A model generated the notes under the pieces. That model did not search any database. It had not been told where the DNA came from and saw only the letters and a list, made by a program, of their open reading frames with translations. Shown in pieces: positions 10,325-19,032 of a DNA stretch of 64,000 nucleotides (position 1 is its first letter; every line of letters starts with the position of its first letter). Source of the DNA: Asanoa ferruginea (GTDB lineage: Bacteria; Actinomycetota; Actinomycetes; Mycobacteriales; Micromonosporaceae); NCBI RefSeq assembly GCF_003387075.1, contig NZ_QUMQ01000001.1:9007910-9071909 (forward strand), given 5' to 3'. Made by a program: the position numbers and the translations under genes.

Positions 10325-10882
10325 TCAGGTCGGCCCCGCGCGGTCGATGATCTGCTCGATCAAGCGGATCTCGTCATCGAGGTCGGCGGCAAACTCGGCG
10401 TCCCAGTCGCCGGCCGCCGGCCCCGCGCCGAACCGGCCGTTGACCTCGGAGTTGGCGAAGCCGAGCAGCAGCGTCGAGAGCAGCCGCTCGAGCCGGGGCA
10501 CCTCGGCTGCCGGCACACCGGCCCCGCCGAGGATGTCGGAGATCAGGTCGTCGAGCCGGCGGGTCTCCGCGGTGGCGCCGGGCCGCGCCATGATCAGCGG
10601 GTACGCGCCCGGATGCCGCCGCGCCAGCGCCCGCACCGCGGCCGACACGGCCCGCAACCGGTCCTGCCAACCGCCCGCGCCGGGTGCCGCCGTCAGCAAC
10701 TCACCGAGCAGCCGCTCAACAACCCCGTCGAGCAGGGCGTCCTTGCTGCCCACATAGGGGTAGATCGCCATCGGGCTCAGCCCGAGCCGCTGGCCGACCG
10801 CGCGCATCGAGACAGCGGCGATGCCCTGCTCATCGGCGATCACGATCGCCTGGTCGATGATCTGCCGCTGCTTGTCGTCCAT
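10325..10882 (-). CDS. TetR family transcriptional regulator
   Basis: 185 residues with the TetR N-terminal helix-turn-helix: QIIDQAIVIADEQG, then VSMRAVGQRLGLSPMAIYPYVGSKDALLDGV at about residues 20-52. The C-terminal ligand domain resembles TetR_C types and is not diagnostic. The start could also be a TTG three codons upstream at 10891; ATG 10882 is preferred because TAGGTT precedes it by nine bases. It is likely autoregulatory. The gene upstream on the same strand is a small unknown ORF and the convergent one an exported protein, so no target is obvious. Confidence 0.88.
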   Translation of the reverse strand: MDDKQRQIIDQAIVIADEQGIAAVSMRAVGQRLGLSPMAIYPYVGSKDALLDGVVERLLGELLTAAPGAGGWQDRLRAVSAAVRALARRHPGAYPLIMARPGATAETRRLDDLISDILGGAGVPAAEVPRLERLLSTLLLGFANSEVNGRFGAGPAAGDWDAEFAADLDDEIRLIEQIIDRAGPT

Positions 10883-10935
10883 ATCGGACAAAACCTACAG
10901 GACGCGGTCGGGGCCTGGTCGCAAAGCGGCCCGGC

Positions 10936-11289
10936 CTAACACCAGCGGTCTGGTGGCCGTTCGCGGCGGGAGGCGCGGCGTCGGGGGCGGACCGCTCCGT
11001 GCCGGTGGGCGCCGGCCCAGCCCGGGCGCTCGCTGCGGCAGGCCGGTGCGCGGCCGCCGCCCAGCATCGGGCCGGACGCGGTGTCGGCGACGTGGTCGCC
11101 GATGTGGCAGTCGCCCGGGTCGTCATCGTCGGCCGGGTCGTCGGCACGGTCGGCGCGGACGCGTTCCGCCGTCTGGCCGGCACAGATCCGGCGCACCGGC
11201 CGGCCGGCCGAGGCCGGGAGCAGTTCGTCCGGATCGTGCGGTTGGCTCTCCGCGTCGGCGCAGCCGGAATCGGCCTCCCCGTGCGCCAT
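10936..11289 (-). CDS. Small acidic protein of unknown function
   Basis: A 117-residue ORF with an unusually good Shine-Dalgarno, AGGAGG ending five bases before the ATG at 11287-11289. Third codon positions are almost all G or C across its length, as in its neighbours, which supports real coding. The N-terminal half is acidic (repeated DD pairs near residues 50-63) and includes RICAGQT and DCHIGDH with two cysteines; the C-terminal 35 residues are basic and Arg-rich and look unlike a folded domain, so a frameshift near the end is possible. No family recognised. The antisense frames here are less convincing. Confidence 0.5.
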   Translation of the reverse strand: MAHGEADSGCADAESQPHDPDELLPASAGRPVRRICAGQTAERVRADRADDPADDDDPGDCHIGDHVADTASGPMLGGGRAPACRSERPGWAGAHRHGAVRPRRRASRRERPPDRWC

Positions 11290-11431
11290 CACGGCCTCCT
11301 GTTCTGCGCCGTTCCGCCACCCGGCCGCCACCGGATGACCCATCAGGCCTTCACACCCTAATGGGCTGAGCAGCAGAAATCCCGCCCGCGGGGCCGGCGT
11401 AACTGCCTGCATATTGCAGCAATCCGCTCCG

Positions 11432-11983
11432 TCAACGGACCGCGTCCTCTTTGGCCCGTCCCGGGAAGAGTGTCGCCCACGCGGGGCCGACGATGAACCA
11501 GATCACCACGACGGCGGGCAACTTCTGCAACCACCCGACGAGGCCGGCCGCGCGGTCCGCGTCGCCGACCATCAGAATGCCGGCGCCCAGCAGAGCCGCC
11601 GCGATGCCGCACGCGACGACCGCCTTGCCCCACTCGCGCCATTCGTGGCGGGCCCGCGCCCAGCCGCCCTTCGACGGTTTCCACGGCGGCGGTCCACCGG
11701 CGAACCGGTGGGCGAAACGCTGGTCGGCCCAGCGGATCATGGCGTGGCCGAACATGATCGAGAAACCGAGGTAGATCGCGGCGAGTCCGTGCATCGGGCC
11801 GGCCGTGCCGCCGCGGCGCAGGTCGACAGTGGTGGCGACGAGCAACACCAGATCCAGGACCGGCGAACCGAGCAGGAGTACGACGCTGAGCCGGCGCAAC
11901 CGCAGCAGGTAGCGGGCGAGCAGGCCGGCGCCGAGCAGCACCCAGAAACCGACCTCGCTGGCCACGATCAGCGCCACGATCAT
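11432..11983 (-). CDS. Polytopic integral membrane protein, unknown function
   Basis: 183 residues with about four hydrophobic segments: 1-25, 33-52, 62-82 (including GLAAIYLGFSIMFGHAMIRWADQRFA) and two C-terminal helices near 120-165. A basic, Trp-rich loop (PPWKPSKGGWARARHEWREWG) lies between the halves. It resembles small actinobacterial membrane proteins without assigned function. It is divergent from the sensor kinase at 12154 with 170 bp between them, so it could be a target of that kinase pathway, but nothing in the sequence proves this. Confidence 0.75.
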   Translation of the reverse strand: MIVALIVASEVGFWVLLGAGLLARYLLRLRRLSVVLLLGSPVLDLVLLVATTVDLRRGGTAGPMHGLAAIYLGFSIMFGHAMIRWADQRFAHRFAGGPPPWKPSKGGWARARHEWREWGKAVVACGIAAALLGAGILMVGDADRAAGLVGWLQKLPAVVVIWFIVGPAWATLFPGRAKEDAVR

Positions 11984-12153
11984 GTCTTCTCCTCCCGGTC
12001 GCGGGGCCCGGCCGCGCGTACCAGATCAAGGTTTTCCTGGTTTGTGCGGAACGGCGTCACCGCCGCTGACGAACCCGGTCTCCTCCTCGCGGCGGAGGCG
12101 TCTCCTCTCGCAGGCGGACGCCGCCGCGCGCGGGCCGTGATTCCATCGGTGGC

Positions 12154-13332
12154 ATGGTCCGCATCCCCCCGCGCGGGTCGCTCGCCCGCGACCTGGCGCT
12201 CGCCGCCGTCGCGCTGGTGGGCGGGACGCTGATCATCGTTTCCGGCGCCTACCTGACCTTCCAGCCGGCCCTGCTGGGTGACGGCCCGGAATGGTTGATC
12301 TACCTGCCGATGGTGGCCGCCAGCGGAGCCGTGGCGCTGCGCCGCCGGGCGCCGCTGACCGGCCTCGCGATCGGCACCGTGGCGCTGGCCGCCGACCTGA
12401 CGATGGGCGGTTCGATCGGCACGTTGCTGATCTACACCCAGGTGCTCTACGACGCGTGCGTCTTCGGCCCGGCCCGGCTCTGGCGGCGGGCGCTGGAGGT
12501 CGCGATCGCGGTGGTCGCGGCGACGGCGATCATCGGCGTCGTCTCCATGGGCTCGGTGCGCGGGCTGGCGTTGGGCATCCCGGCCGTGCTGCTGCTGGTG
12601 CTGCCGATCCTGACCGGGCTCAGCGTCCGGCAATACCGCGACCAGGCGGCCCTGGAACGGTCCCGGGCCGAGCAGACCGCGCGGGTCGCCGAACTCGACC
12701 GGCGGCAGGCGGTGTCCGCCGAGCGCACCCGGATGGCACGCGAGTTGCACGACATGGTCGCCAACCACCTGAGCGTGATGGCGATCCACGCGACCGCGGC
12801 GCTGACCGTGCCGAACCTGTCGGCGGCCCAGGTCGAGGAGTCGCTGCGGGTGATCCGGGAGAACAGCGTCCAGGGCCTGGCGGAGATGCGGCAGATGATC
12901 GACGTGCTGCGCGGCCCGGAGGCGCAGCCGGGCGACGACCCGGTCGCACCGGGGCTGGGCGAGGTCGAGCGGCTGGTGACCGGGGCGCGGGCGGCCGGGC
13001 TGGCGGTGGAGCTGACCACGACGGGCTCACCGCGGGCCCTGCCGGTGGGTGTCGAGCTGGCCGGCTACCGGATCGTCCAGGAGTCGCTGACCAACGCCTT
13101 GAAACACGGCACGGGTACGGCGAGCGTCACGGTCGACTACGGCACCGACGAGGTGCGGCTGACCGTGCACAACCCGGTCGCCGACCCGGGACCGCTCGAC
13201 CACCTCGGCGCCGGCGCCGGCCTGATCGGGATGCGCGAGCGGGCGGCGCTGCTGCGCGGGCGGCTCGACGCGGGCCCGGCCGCGGACGCCCGGTGGCGGG
13301 TGGTCGCGGCTCTCCCGGTCGACGCCATCTGA
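12154..13332 (+). CDS. Orphan NarL-type sensor histidine kinase
   Basis: 392 residues. Residues 13-160 form about five membrane helices, followed by a coiled segment, a HisKA_3 dimerisation/phosphoacceptor domain with H199 in RELHDMVANHLSVMA, and a HATPase domain (YRIVQESLTNALKHG as N box; LIGMRERAALLRG near the end). This architecture normally pairs with a NarL/LuxR response regulator, but none is adjacent: a PAP2 phosphatase converges on it and an unknown membrane protein diverges. Its stimulus is unknown. No clear Shine-Dalgarno precedes the ATG. Confidence 0.9.
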   Translation: MVRIPPRGSLARDLALAAVALVGGTLIIVSGAYLTFQPALLGDGPEWLIYLPMVAASGAVALRRRAPLTGLAIGTVALAADLTMGGSIGTLLIYTQVLYDACVFGPARLWRRALEVAIAVVAATAIIGVVSMGSVRGLALGIPAVLLLVLPILTGLSVRQYRDQAALERSRAEQTARVAELDRRQAVSAERTRMARELHDMVANHLSVMAIHATAALTVPNLSAAQVEESLRVIRENSVQGLAEMRQMIDVLRGPEAQPGDDPVAPGLGEVERLVTGARAAGLAVELTTTGSPRALPVGVELAGYRIVQESLTNALKHGTGTASVTVDYGTDEVRLTVHNPVADPGPLDHLGAGAGLIGMRERAALLRGRLDAGPAADARWRVVAALPVDAI

Positions 13333-13360
13333 CGTCGCGGCCGGCAGCGCCAGGGGCGGC

Positions 13361-14014
13361 TTATGGGCGGCTCGCCGCCGAATGGGTGACACGCGTTCGG
13401 GTGACGACGCGGGCGGCGAAGGGGACCACCGCAAGGGCCAGCAGCAGCCCGCCGAGGACGTCGCTGGGCCAGTGCGCCAGCAGCGCCACCCGGGTGTAGC
13501 CGATGAACGCGACGAAGACCGCCAACACCAAGCAGACGGCCGCCCGGGTGGCCGCGCTGGACCGGGGCCAGGCCAGCAGCACCACCGCGAGGGCGAACGC
13601 CGCCGCGTTGCTGGTGTGGCCGCTCGGGAAGCCCGAACTCGCCACCGCGACGAAGCCGTCGACCGGCCGCGGCTTGTGCAGGAGCCAGTGCAGCAGGCCC
13701 CAGGCGATCGGCACGACCGCGGTGACCAGCGCGCAGAACAGCGCCGTGCGCACCTCCCGGCGGAGGGCGAACAGCAGGGTCGCGGCGGCACCGACGGCGA
13801 TGAACGGGATCGTGGCGGCGACGCTGGTCAGGGCGCGCAGCCAGTCGATCAGCACCGGGTGGGCCAGGCCGTAGGACCGCAGCGTCGCGCTGACGTCGTC
13901 GTCCCAGCGGACCAGTGGCGGCCACGCCGCGGCGACCAGGCCGAGCAGCACCCCGAAAGCGGCCAACGCGGCGACAGGCAGGGCGGCCGGCGGGCGCGCG
14001 GGAAGGCGGTGCAT
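13361..14014 (-). CDS. PAP2 family phosphatase, membrane-bound
   Basis: 217 residues with five to six membrane helices and the three phosphatase motifs of the PAP2 superfamily: KPRPVDG, FPSGHTSNA with the catalytic-site histidine, and YTRVALLAHWPSD with the second histidine and aspartate. Such enzymes dephosphorylate phosphatidic acid, phosphatidylglycerol phosphate or undecaprenyl pyrophosphate at the membrane; the exact lipid cannot be told. TAGGCT seven bases before the ATG suggests a leaderless transcript, and this -10 overlaps that of the divergent fasR. A link with lipid metabolism is plausible by position. Confidence 0.9.
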   Translation of the reverse strand: MHRLPARPPAALPVAALAAFGVLLGLVAAAWPPLVRWDDDVSATLRSYGLAHPVLIDWLRALTSVAATIPFIAVGAAATLLFALRREVRTALFCALVTAVVPIAWGLLHWLLHKPRPVDGFVAVASSGFPSGHTSNAAAFALAVVLLAWPRSSAATRAAVCLVLAVFVAFIGYTRVALLAHWPSDVLGGLLLALAVVPFAARVVTRTRVTHSAASRP

Positions 14015-14021
14015 CCGGCCC

Positions 14022-14031
14022 AGCCTATGGT
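14022..14031. promoter_or_regulatory. Overlapping divergent -10 elements of the PAP2 gene and fasR
   Basis: On the minus strand TAGGCT (14022-14027) is seven bases from the PAP2 ATG at 14014; on the plus strand TATGGT (14026-14031) is seven bases from the fasR GTG at 14039. The two -10 boxes share two bases, so polymerase cannot occupy both at once. This suggests mutually exclusive leaderless transcription. Confidence 0.6.
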
Positions 14032-14038
14032 GTAGGGC

Positions 14039-15241
14039 GTGGACGACCAGCCAGCAGACAGTCTCGCGGCGACGTTGCGCCGGATCGAGCGGTCGGCGGG
14101 CGCGCTCGCGACGGCCAGCGTGGCGCGGATGGACGAGACCCTGGTCTGGTTCCGCCAGCTACCGGCCGACCAGCGGTCGTGGGTGATGCTGGTGGCCCAG
14201 GCCGGCGTGCGGTCGCTGGTCGAGTTCATGCGCGCGGGCCCGAAGAGCCGGCCCCGTGAGGTCTCCGACGAGGTGTTCGCGGCCGCGCCCCGGGCGTTGG
14301 CCCGCAGCATCAACCTCCAGCAGACGGTGGCGCTGATCCAGGTCACCATCGACGTCGTCGAGGAGCAGGCGGCCCATCTGGCCGCGCCGGGCGAGGAGCG
14401 TGACCTGCGCGAGGAGGTGCTGCGCTTCTCCCGGGAGATCGCCTTCTCGGCCGCCCGGGTCTACGCGCGGGCGGCCGAGTCGCGCGGCTCCTGGGACGCC
14501 CGGCTCCAGGCGCTGCTGGTCGACGCGCTGCTCCGCGGCGACTCCACCGACGTGCTGGCCAGCCGGGCCGCGGCGTTGGGCTGGGCCGACGCACCGCCGG
14601 TCGCGGTGGCCGTCGGGCGCTCCCCCGGCGGCGAGGTGGCGCCGGTATTGCACACGGTCTACCGGCACGCCCGGCGGATCGGCGTCGAGGTGATCAGCGG
14701 CGTGCACGGTGACCGCCTGGTCGTGGTGCTGGGCGGCGCGGCCGACCCGCTCAACGCGACCGAGAAGCTGCTCGAGGGGTTCGGCACCGGGCCGGTCGTG
14801 GTCGGGCCAGCGGTGGCCAGCCTCGACGAGGCCACCGAGTCGGCGCGGGCGGCGCTGGCCGGGTTCCGGGCCGCACCCGCGTGGCCCGACGCGCCGCGGC
14901 CGGTCGCCGCGGCGGCGCTGCTGCCGGAGCGGGCGCTGGCCGGCGACGCGGCGGCCCGCCGGGCGCTGCGCCGCGACGTCTACGGCGCGCTGGTGCGGGC
15001 CGGCGGCGAGCTGATCGAGACGCTGGACGCGTTCTTCGCGGCGGGCGGCGTGCTGGAGAGCGCGGCCCGCTCGCTCTTCGTGCACCCCAACACCGTCCGT
15101 TACCGGCTGCGGCGGATCGGCGACGTCACCGGGTTCTCGCCGCTCTCGCCGCGCGACCTGTTCGCGCTGCGGATCGCATTGACGGTGGGCCGGCTGGACC
15201 CGCGCGGCGGGGCGTCGCCGGTGGCTCCGGGAGACGCCTGA
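14039..15241 (+). CDS. fasR: PucR-family regulator, probable FasR (fatty-acid synthesis activator)
   Basis: 400 residues with no membrane part: an N-terminal RsbRD-like helical region, a GGDEF-related middle segment, and a C-terminal PucR helix-turn-helix (SLFVHPNTVRYRLRRIGDVTG near residue 350). The same gene directly upstream of fabD in streptomycetes is FasR, which activates the fabD-fabH-acpP-fabF operon; the symbol rests on this position and architecture. TATGGT seven bases before the GTG supports a leaderless start. A pair of inverted repeats in the fabD promoter, 52-86 bp past its stop, are candidate binding sites. Confidence 0.82.
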   Translation: MDDQPADSLAATLRRIERSAGALATASVARMDETLVWFRQLPADQRSWVMLVAQAGVRSLVEFMRAGPKSRPREVSDEVFAAAPRALARSINLQQTVALIQVTIDVVEEQAAHLAAPGEERDLREEVLRFSREIAFSAARVYARAAESRGSWDARLQALLVDALLRGDSTDVLASRAAALGWADAPPVAVAVGRSPGGEVAPVLHTVYRHARRIGVEVISGVHGDRLVVVLGGAADPLNATEKLLEGFGTGPVVVGPAVASLDEATESARAALAGFRAAPAWPDAPRPVAAAALLPERALAGDAAARRALRRDVYGALVRAGGELIETLDAFFAAGGVLESAARSLFVHPNTVRYRLRRIGDVTGFSPLSPRDLFALRIALTVGRLDPRGGASPVAPGDA

Positions 15242-15292
15242 ACGCTCGTTTGGTAAAAACCCCTCCATACCGCACGTGATCGCCGCCACTCG

Positions 15293-15326
15293 TTGTAGAA
15301 AACCTACAAAACCAATAGTGTGGTTT
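15293..15326 (+). promoter_or_regulatory. fabD operon promoter with two interlocked inverted repeats
   Basis: TTGTAG at 15293-15298 and TAGTGT at 15316-15321, 17 bases apart, form a good -35/-10 pair. The first dyad is TTGTAG-N5-CTACAA (15293-15309) and the second AAACCA-N6-TGGTTT (15309-15326), sharing one base. The first covers the -35 and the second contains the -10. They are the natural candidates for FasR or another lipid-responsive factor. The leader to the GTG at 15378 would be about 50 bases. Confidence 0.6.
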
Positions 15327-15377
15327 GGTGCCTGCCGGCAACCACATGACCCACGAGTATCCCGCAGAGTCGTAAAC

Positions 15378-16547
15378 GTGCTCGCCGTACTCTCTCCTGG
15401 CCAGGGCTCGCAGAAGCCCGGTTTCCTCGCTCCGTGGCTCGAACTTCCCGGTGCCGAGGCCCGACTCCGCTGGTGGTCGGCACTCTCCGGAGTCGACCTC
15501 GTGCAGCTCGGCACGGAGGCCGGCGCCGACGAGATCAAGGACACGGCGCGCACCCAGCCACTCCTGGTCGCCGCCGCGCTGCTCGCCGCCGAGCGGCTGC
15601 CGATGCACGACGTCGCCCTGGTCGCCGGCCACAGCGTCGGCGAGCTCGGTGCCGCGACCCTCGCCGGGGTGCTCTCGGCCGAGGCGGCCGTGACCCTGGC
15701 CGGCGTCCGCGGCCGCGAGATGGCCGCCGCCTGCGCGCTCGAGCCGACCGGCATGTCCGCCGTGCTCGGTGGCGATCCCGACGAGGTGCTCGCCGCCATC
15801 GAGGCGCACGGGCTCTTCCCGGCCAACCGCAACGGTGCGGGTCAGGTCGTGGCGGCCGGTGCGATCGACGCGCTGGCCAAGCTCGCCGCCGAACCGCCGG
15901 CCAAGGCGCGGGTCATCGCGCTCCAGGTTGCCGGCGCGTTCCACACCCCGTTCATGGCACCCGCCGAACAGGCGCTGGCGTCCGTCGCGGCCGGCATCAC
16001 CCCCGCCGACCCGACCCGGATCCTGCTGTCCAACCTTGACGGCAACGCGGTCACCCACGGCCGCGAACTGCTGACCCGCCTGGTCCGCCAGGTCACCGCG
16101 CCGGTCCGCTGGGACCTGTGCATGCGCACGCTGGCCGACCTGGGCGTCACCGCGGTGATCGAGCTGCCGCCCGCCGGCACGCTGGCCGGTCTGGTCAAGC
16201 GCGAGCTCAAGGCCAACGGCATCGAGATCGTGACCCTCAACACTCCCGACGACCTGCCCGCCGCGCGTGACCTCGTCGCCCGGCACGGCGTGGCGCCCAG
16301 CCACGAGCCGGCACCCCAGTTCCGCGTCGTCGTCGCTGGTGGGGCGGGTATGTTCGCTCCGTCGGACGGGCTCGCCGAAGGCGACGTCGTGCGGACCGGC
16401 CAGGTCATCGGGCACGTCATCACCCGGCAGGGCCCGGTCGACGTGGCCGCGCACAGCGACGGCCTGCTGACTGAATGGCTCGCCCACCACGACGACCCGG
16501 TCGCACCGGGCCAGCCGCTCGCGCGCATCGGAGGACAACCCGCATGA
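15378..16547 (+). CDS. fabD: Malonyl-CoA:ACP malonyltransferase
   Basis: 389 residues. FabD moves malonyl from CoA to acyl carrier protein, the first committed step of type II fatty-acid synthesis. The active serine is S86 in GHSVGELGAA, with the N-terminal LSPGQGSQKPG and the later AFHTPFM histidine segment. After the roughly 300-residue catalytic domain there is a C-terminal extension (residues 310-389) with a biotinyl/lipoyl-attachment-like pattern, GLAEGDVVRTGQVIGHVI; it has no lysine in the lipoyl position, so it is probably a structural relic. GTG 15378 begins the conserved VLAVLSPGQG. It overlaps fabH by four bases. Confidence 0.94.
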   Translation: MLAVLSPGQGSQKPGFLAPWLELPGAEARLRWWSALSGVDLVQLGTEAGADEIKDTARTQPLLVAAALLAAERLPMHDVALVAGHSVGELGAATLAGVLSAEAAVTLAGVRGREMAAACALEPTGMSAVLGGDPDEVLAAIEAHGLFPANRNGAGQVVAAGAIDALAKLAAEPPAKARVIALQVAGAFHTPFMAPAEQALASVAAGITPADPTRILLSNLDGNAVTHGRELLTRLVRQVTAPVRWDLCMRTLADLGVTAVIELPPAGTLAGLVKRELKANGIEIVTLNTPDDLPAARDLVARHGVAPSHEPAPQFRVVVAGGAGMFAPSDGLAEGDVVRTGQVIGHVITRQGPVDVAAHSDGLLTEWLAHHDDPVAPGQPLARIGGQPA

Positions 16548-17488
16548 CAGGCTCCCGCATCCTCGCTTTCGGCCACTATCAGCCGTCGCGGGTGCTCACC
16601 AACGACGACCTGGCCCAGATCGTCGACACCAACGACGAGTGGATCCGCGACCGGGTCGGCATCGCCACCCGCCGGATCGCCGACAGCGAGACGGTCGCCG
16701 ACATGGCCGGCTTCGCGGCCGAGAAGGCCCTCGCCAACGCCGGCCTCACGCCCGCCGAGATCGACCTGGTCGTGGTCGCCACCTGTAGCTCCGTCGACCG
16801 CAGCCCCAACGTGGCCTGCCGGGTCGCCGCCAAGCTGGGCATCAACGCGCCGGGCGCCTACGACATCAACACCGCGTGCTCGGGCTTTTCCTACGCGCTG
16901 GGCACCGTCGACCACGCGATCCGCGCCGGAGCGGCCCGCAACGCGCTGGTCATCGGCGCCGAGAAGCTCTCCGACTTCACCGACTGGACCGACCGCTCGA
17001 CCTGCATCATCTTCGGCGACGGCGCCGGTGCCGCGGTGGTCACCGCCGCGGCCGAGGGCGAGGCGCCCGGCATCGGCCCGGTGATCTGGGGCTCGGTGCC
17101 GGAGAAGTCCGACGCGGTCCGGATCGAGGGCTGGCGGCCCTACATCCAGCAGGAGGGGCAGCAGGTCTTCCGGTGGGCGACCACCGCCCTGGCCCCGCTG
17201 GCCCTGCAGGCCTGCGAGCGCGCCGGCATCGCCCCCGAGGAGATCGCCGCGTTCGTGCCGCACCAGGCCAACGGCCGCATCATCGACGGCATCGCCAAGC
17301 GGCTCGGCATGCCGCAGGCGGTCGTCGCCAAAGACATCGTCGAGTCCGGCAACACGTCGGCGGCCAGCGTGCCGCTGGCGCTGTCGAAGCTGATCGAGCG
17401 ACGCGAGGTGCCGTCCGGTGCACCGGTGCTGCTGTTCGGCTTCGGCGGCGGTCTAACGTACGCCGGGCAGGTTGTTCGCTGCCCGTAG
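16544..17488 (+). CDS. fabH: Beta-ketoacyl-ACP synthase III
   Basis: 314 residues. FabH condenses an acyl-CoA primer (probably also branched primers in actinobacteria) with malonyl-ACP to start fatty-acid synthesis. The Cys-His-Asn triad is C112 in TACSG, H240 in PHQAN and N270 in SGNTSA. The ATG at 16544 overlaps the fabD stop (ATGA) and has GGAGG at 16530-16534. An acpP gene begins 47 bp after its stop. Nothing unusual in length or motifs. Confidence 0.95.
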   Translation: MTGSRILAFGHYQPSRVLTNDDLAQIVDTNDEWIRDRVGIATRRIADSETVADMAGFAAEKALANAGLTPAEIDLVVVATCSSVDRSPNVACRVAAKLGINAPGAYDINTACSGFSYALGTVDHAIRAGAARNALVIGAEKLSDFTDWTDRSTCIIFGDGAGAAVVTAAAEGEAPGIGPVIWGSVPEKSDAVRIEGWRPYIQQEGQQVFRWATTALAPLALQACERAGIAPEEIAAFVPHQANGRIIDGIAKRLGMPQAVVAKDIVESGNTSAASVPLALSKLIERREVPSGAPVLLFGFGGGLTYAGQVVRCP

Positions 17489-17534
17489 CGCGCAACAAGC
17501 ATCACCACACCACACCCGAGAGGAAACAACCGCA

Positions 17535-17774
17535 ATGACCCGTGACGAGATCACGTCCGGCCTGGCCGAGATCCTGGAAGAGGTTGCCGGCGTCAACCCC
17601 GACGACGTGGCCGAGGAGAAGTCGTTCACCGACGACCTCGACGTCGACTCGCTGTCCATGGTCGAGGTTGTCGTCGCGGCCGAGGAGAAGTTCGGCGTCA
17701 AGATCCCCGACAACGAGGTGCAGAACCTCAAGACCGTCGGCGACGCCGTCACCTACATCGAGTCGAACGCCTGA
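17535..17774 (+). CDS. acpP: Acyl carrier protein
   Basis: 79 residues, strongly acidic. The phosphopantetheine attachment serine is S39 in DVDSLSMVE. The ATG at 17535 starts MTRDEITSGL, with GAGAGGAAAC upstream as ribosome site. A longer in-frame extension from 17472 would overlap fabH and add a non-ACP-like head, so it is rejected. It carries growing acyl chains between FabD, FabH and FabF, whose genes flank it. Confidence 0.96.
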   Translation: MTRDEITSGLAEILEEVAGVNPDDVAEEKSFTDDLDVDSLSMVEVVVAAEEKFGVKIPDNEVQNLKTVGDAVTYIESNA

Positions 17775-17775
17775 C

Positions 17776-19002
17776 ATGAGTCGCCCCGACGTCGTCGTCA
17801 CCGGGCTCGGAGCGACGACCCCGCTGGGCGGGGACGTCGCGTCGACCTGGGACGCCATGCTGGCCGGCCGCTCCGGGGTGGGTCCGCTCACCCAGGAGTG
17901 GGCCGGCCAACTGCCGGTCCGGATCGCGGCGCAACTCGCCGTCGAACCCTCCGAGAAGATCGACCGGGTCAAGCTGCGCCGGCTCGACCGTTCCGAGGCG
18001 ATCGCGCTGATCGCCGCCTACGAGGCGTGGGCCGACGCCGGCCTGGCCGACTCCGGGCTCGACCCGGAGCGGCTCGCGGTCAGCATCGGCTCGGGCATCG
18101 GCGGCGCCACGACGCTGCTCGCCCAGGACGACATCCTGGAAGCCTCCGGCCCGCGGCGGGTCTCCCCGCACACCGTGCCGATGCTGATGCCCAACGGCCC
18201 GGCCGCCTGGGTCGGCCTCGAGCTCGGCGCGCAGGCCGGCGTCCACTCGGTCGCCAGCGCCTGTGCGACCGGCGCCGAGGCGATCGCGCTCGGCCTCGAC
18301 ATGATCCGCGCCGGCCGGGCCGACGTGGTCGTGGCCGGCGGCACCGAAGCGGTCATCCACCCGCTGCCGATCGCCGGCTTCGCGTCGATGCGGGCCATGT
18401 CGACCCGCAACGACGACCCCGAGAAGGCGTCCCGGCCGTGGGACAAGGGCCGCGACGGCTTCGTGCTCGGTGAGGGCGCCGGTGTGCTGGTGCTCGAGCG
18501 CGCCGACCACGCCGCCGCGCGGGGTGCCCGGGTCTACGCCCGGGTCGCCGGTGCCGGCCTGACCTCCGACGGCTACGACATCGTGCAGCCGCACCCGGAG
18601 GGGCGCGGTGCGATCCGCGCGATCGCCAAGGCGATCGCCGACGCCGACGTCGCCAAGTCCGACATCGTGCACGTCAACGCCCACGCGACCTCGACGCCGG
18701 TCGGCGACCTGGCCGAGATCGTCGCGTTGCACGCCGCGCTCGGTGGGCACCCCGTGGTGACCGCCACGAAGTCGATGACCGGGCACCTGCTCGGTGCGGC
18801 CGGCGCGCTGGAGTCGATCGCGGCGATCCTGGCGATCCGCGACAGCGTGGTGCCGCCAACGATCAACCTCGACGACCCCGACGAGAAGCTCGATCTCGAC
18901 GTGGCCGCCAACAAGACGCGGCCGCTCGACATCCCGGCCGCGCTCAACAACTCGTTCGGCTTCGGCGGGCACAACGTGGCACTCGTGTTCACCCGGGCCT
19001 GA
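17776..19002 (+). CDS. fabF: Beta-ketoacyl-ACP synthase II
   Basis: 408 residues, elongating condensing enzyme. The Cys-His-His triad is C163 in SACATGAE, H303 in NAHATST and H337 in TGHLLGAAG. It starts at the ATG 17776, immediately after the acpP stop, so the two are translationally coupled. The C-terminal NNSFGFGGHN block is intact. It ends 30 bp before accD, suggesting one transcript. Confidence 0.95.
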   Translation: MSRPDVVVTGLGATTPLGGDVASTWDAMLAGRSGVGPLTQEWAGQLPVRIAAQLAVEPSEKIDRVKLRRLDRSEAIALIAAYEAWADAGLADSGLDPERLAVSIGSGIGGATTLLAQDDILEASGPRRVSPHTVPMLMPNGPAAWVGLELGAQAGVHSVASACATGAEAIALGLDMIRAGRADVVVAGGTEAVIHPLPIAGFASMRAMSTRNDDPEKASRPWDKGRDGFVLGEGAGVLVLERADHAAARGARVYARVAGAGLTSDGYDIVQPHPEGRGAIRAIAKAIADADVAKSDIVHVNAHATSTPVGDLAEIVALHAALGGHPVVTATKSMTGHLLGAAGALESIAAILAIRDSVVPPTINLDDPDEKLDLDVAANKTRPLDIPAALNNSFGFGGHNVALVFTRA

Positions 19003-19032
19003 CAGTTACCCGGTCCTGACGGAAGAAGCACT

